Positions 39,454 through 39,541 of a DNA stretch of 39,541 bases are shown one piece after another; the stretch's first letter is position 1; each line of letters starts with the position of its first letter. The notes under the pieces were generated by a model that saw only the letters and a list, made by a program, of their open reading frames with translations, made no database searches and had not been told where the DNA came from. Origin of the DNA: an uncultured Actinomycetes bacterium (lineage in GTDB: Bacteria; Actinomycetota; Acidimicrobiia; Acidimicrobiales; RAAP-2); assembly GCA_903871335.1 (NCBI GenBank), contig CAIQGE010000027.1:1-39541 (forward strand), read 5' to 3'. Both the position numbers and the translations under genes were made by a program.

Positions 39454-39541
39454 CGGGGAGTCGGGGAGTCGGGGAGTCGGGGAGTCGGGGAGTCGGGGAG
39501 TCGGGGAGTCGGGGAGTCGGGGAGTCGGGGAGTCGGGGAGT
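39454..39541. repeat. 8-bp tandem repeat, 11 copies, reaching the window end
   Basis: CGGGGAGT repeated 11 times without a mismatch, preceded by one 7-bp partial unit (CGGGAGT, 39447-39453). Each unit gives a GGGG run every 8 bases, ideal for G-quadruplex formation on the plus strand. The array is cut by the window edge, so its true length is unknown. It may be real or expanded by assembly. Confidence 0.95.

Noticed and set aside
39454-39541. Tandem array considered as CRISPR
   Set aside because: The units are 8 bp, identical and contiguous, with no spacers and no cas genes.

Overview
The window looks like a whole assembly contig from a GC-rich actinobacterium. It is bounded by repetitive DNA at both ends: the 3' end of an IS30-type transposase on the left and an 8-bp tandem repeat on the right. 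The right two thirds follow the origin-proximal gene order known from Streptomyces and Mycobacterium: dnaB, rplI, rpsR, ssb, rpsF, PadR/ino1, pcnA, DUF6049, murJ, trxB, trxA, a cwlM-like gene, parB, parA and parS sites. The DUF5318, PadR, ino1 and pcnA neighbourhood and the lipid II flippase/DUF6049 pair are actinobacterial hallmarks. A deep-branching class such as Acidimicrobiia is my guess; no rRNA is present to decide.

Layout. 1-132: IS30 remnant. 383-3604: a Ser-every-third-residue membrane protein, an orphan OmpR-type regulator, a PrxQ-type peroxiredoxin, and a coupled pair (BesD/HalD-like 2-oxoglutarate oxygenase plus formaldehyde-activating-enzyme homologue). 3622-7015: bkdABC operon for branched-chain 2-oxoacid oxidation. 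7071-11268: MFS exporter, rlmN and two SDR dehydrogenases. 11260-17093: ABC exporter, secreted S53 peptidase, MFS exporter with divergent ArsR-type regulator. 17140-20171: a large YfhO-like membrane protein bracketed by two DUF4190 paralogues. 20188-21872: a rearranged patch holding gene fragments (two dnaB-like, one ArsR) and an XRE/nucleotidyltransferase toxin-antitoxin-like pair. 21873-25089: dnaB and the rpsF-ssb-rpsR-rplI operon. 25200-28231: panB, DUF5318, PadR, ino1. 28276-36852: pcnA, DUF6049, murJ, DegV, a small membrane protein, trxB, trxA and a cwlM-like pseudoamidase. 36991-39541: parAB, three parS sites, and a G-rich 8-bp repeat running off the end.

Two organisational themes recur. 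First, many transcription units have a TANNNT box exactly 6-7 nt before an ATG/GTG and no Shine-Dalgarno, which implies leaderless mRNAs. Second, convergent genes repeatedly share or overlap stop codons (TTAA or CTAA), with terminators almost absent.

The most unusual parts are the direct repeat of the dnaB 3' end around the toxin-antitoxin-like pair, the oxygenase-Fae couple, the Ser-triplet protein, and the G-quadruplex-prone repeat beside the centromere sites.
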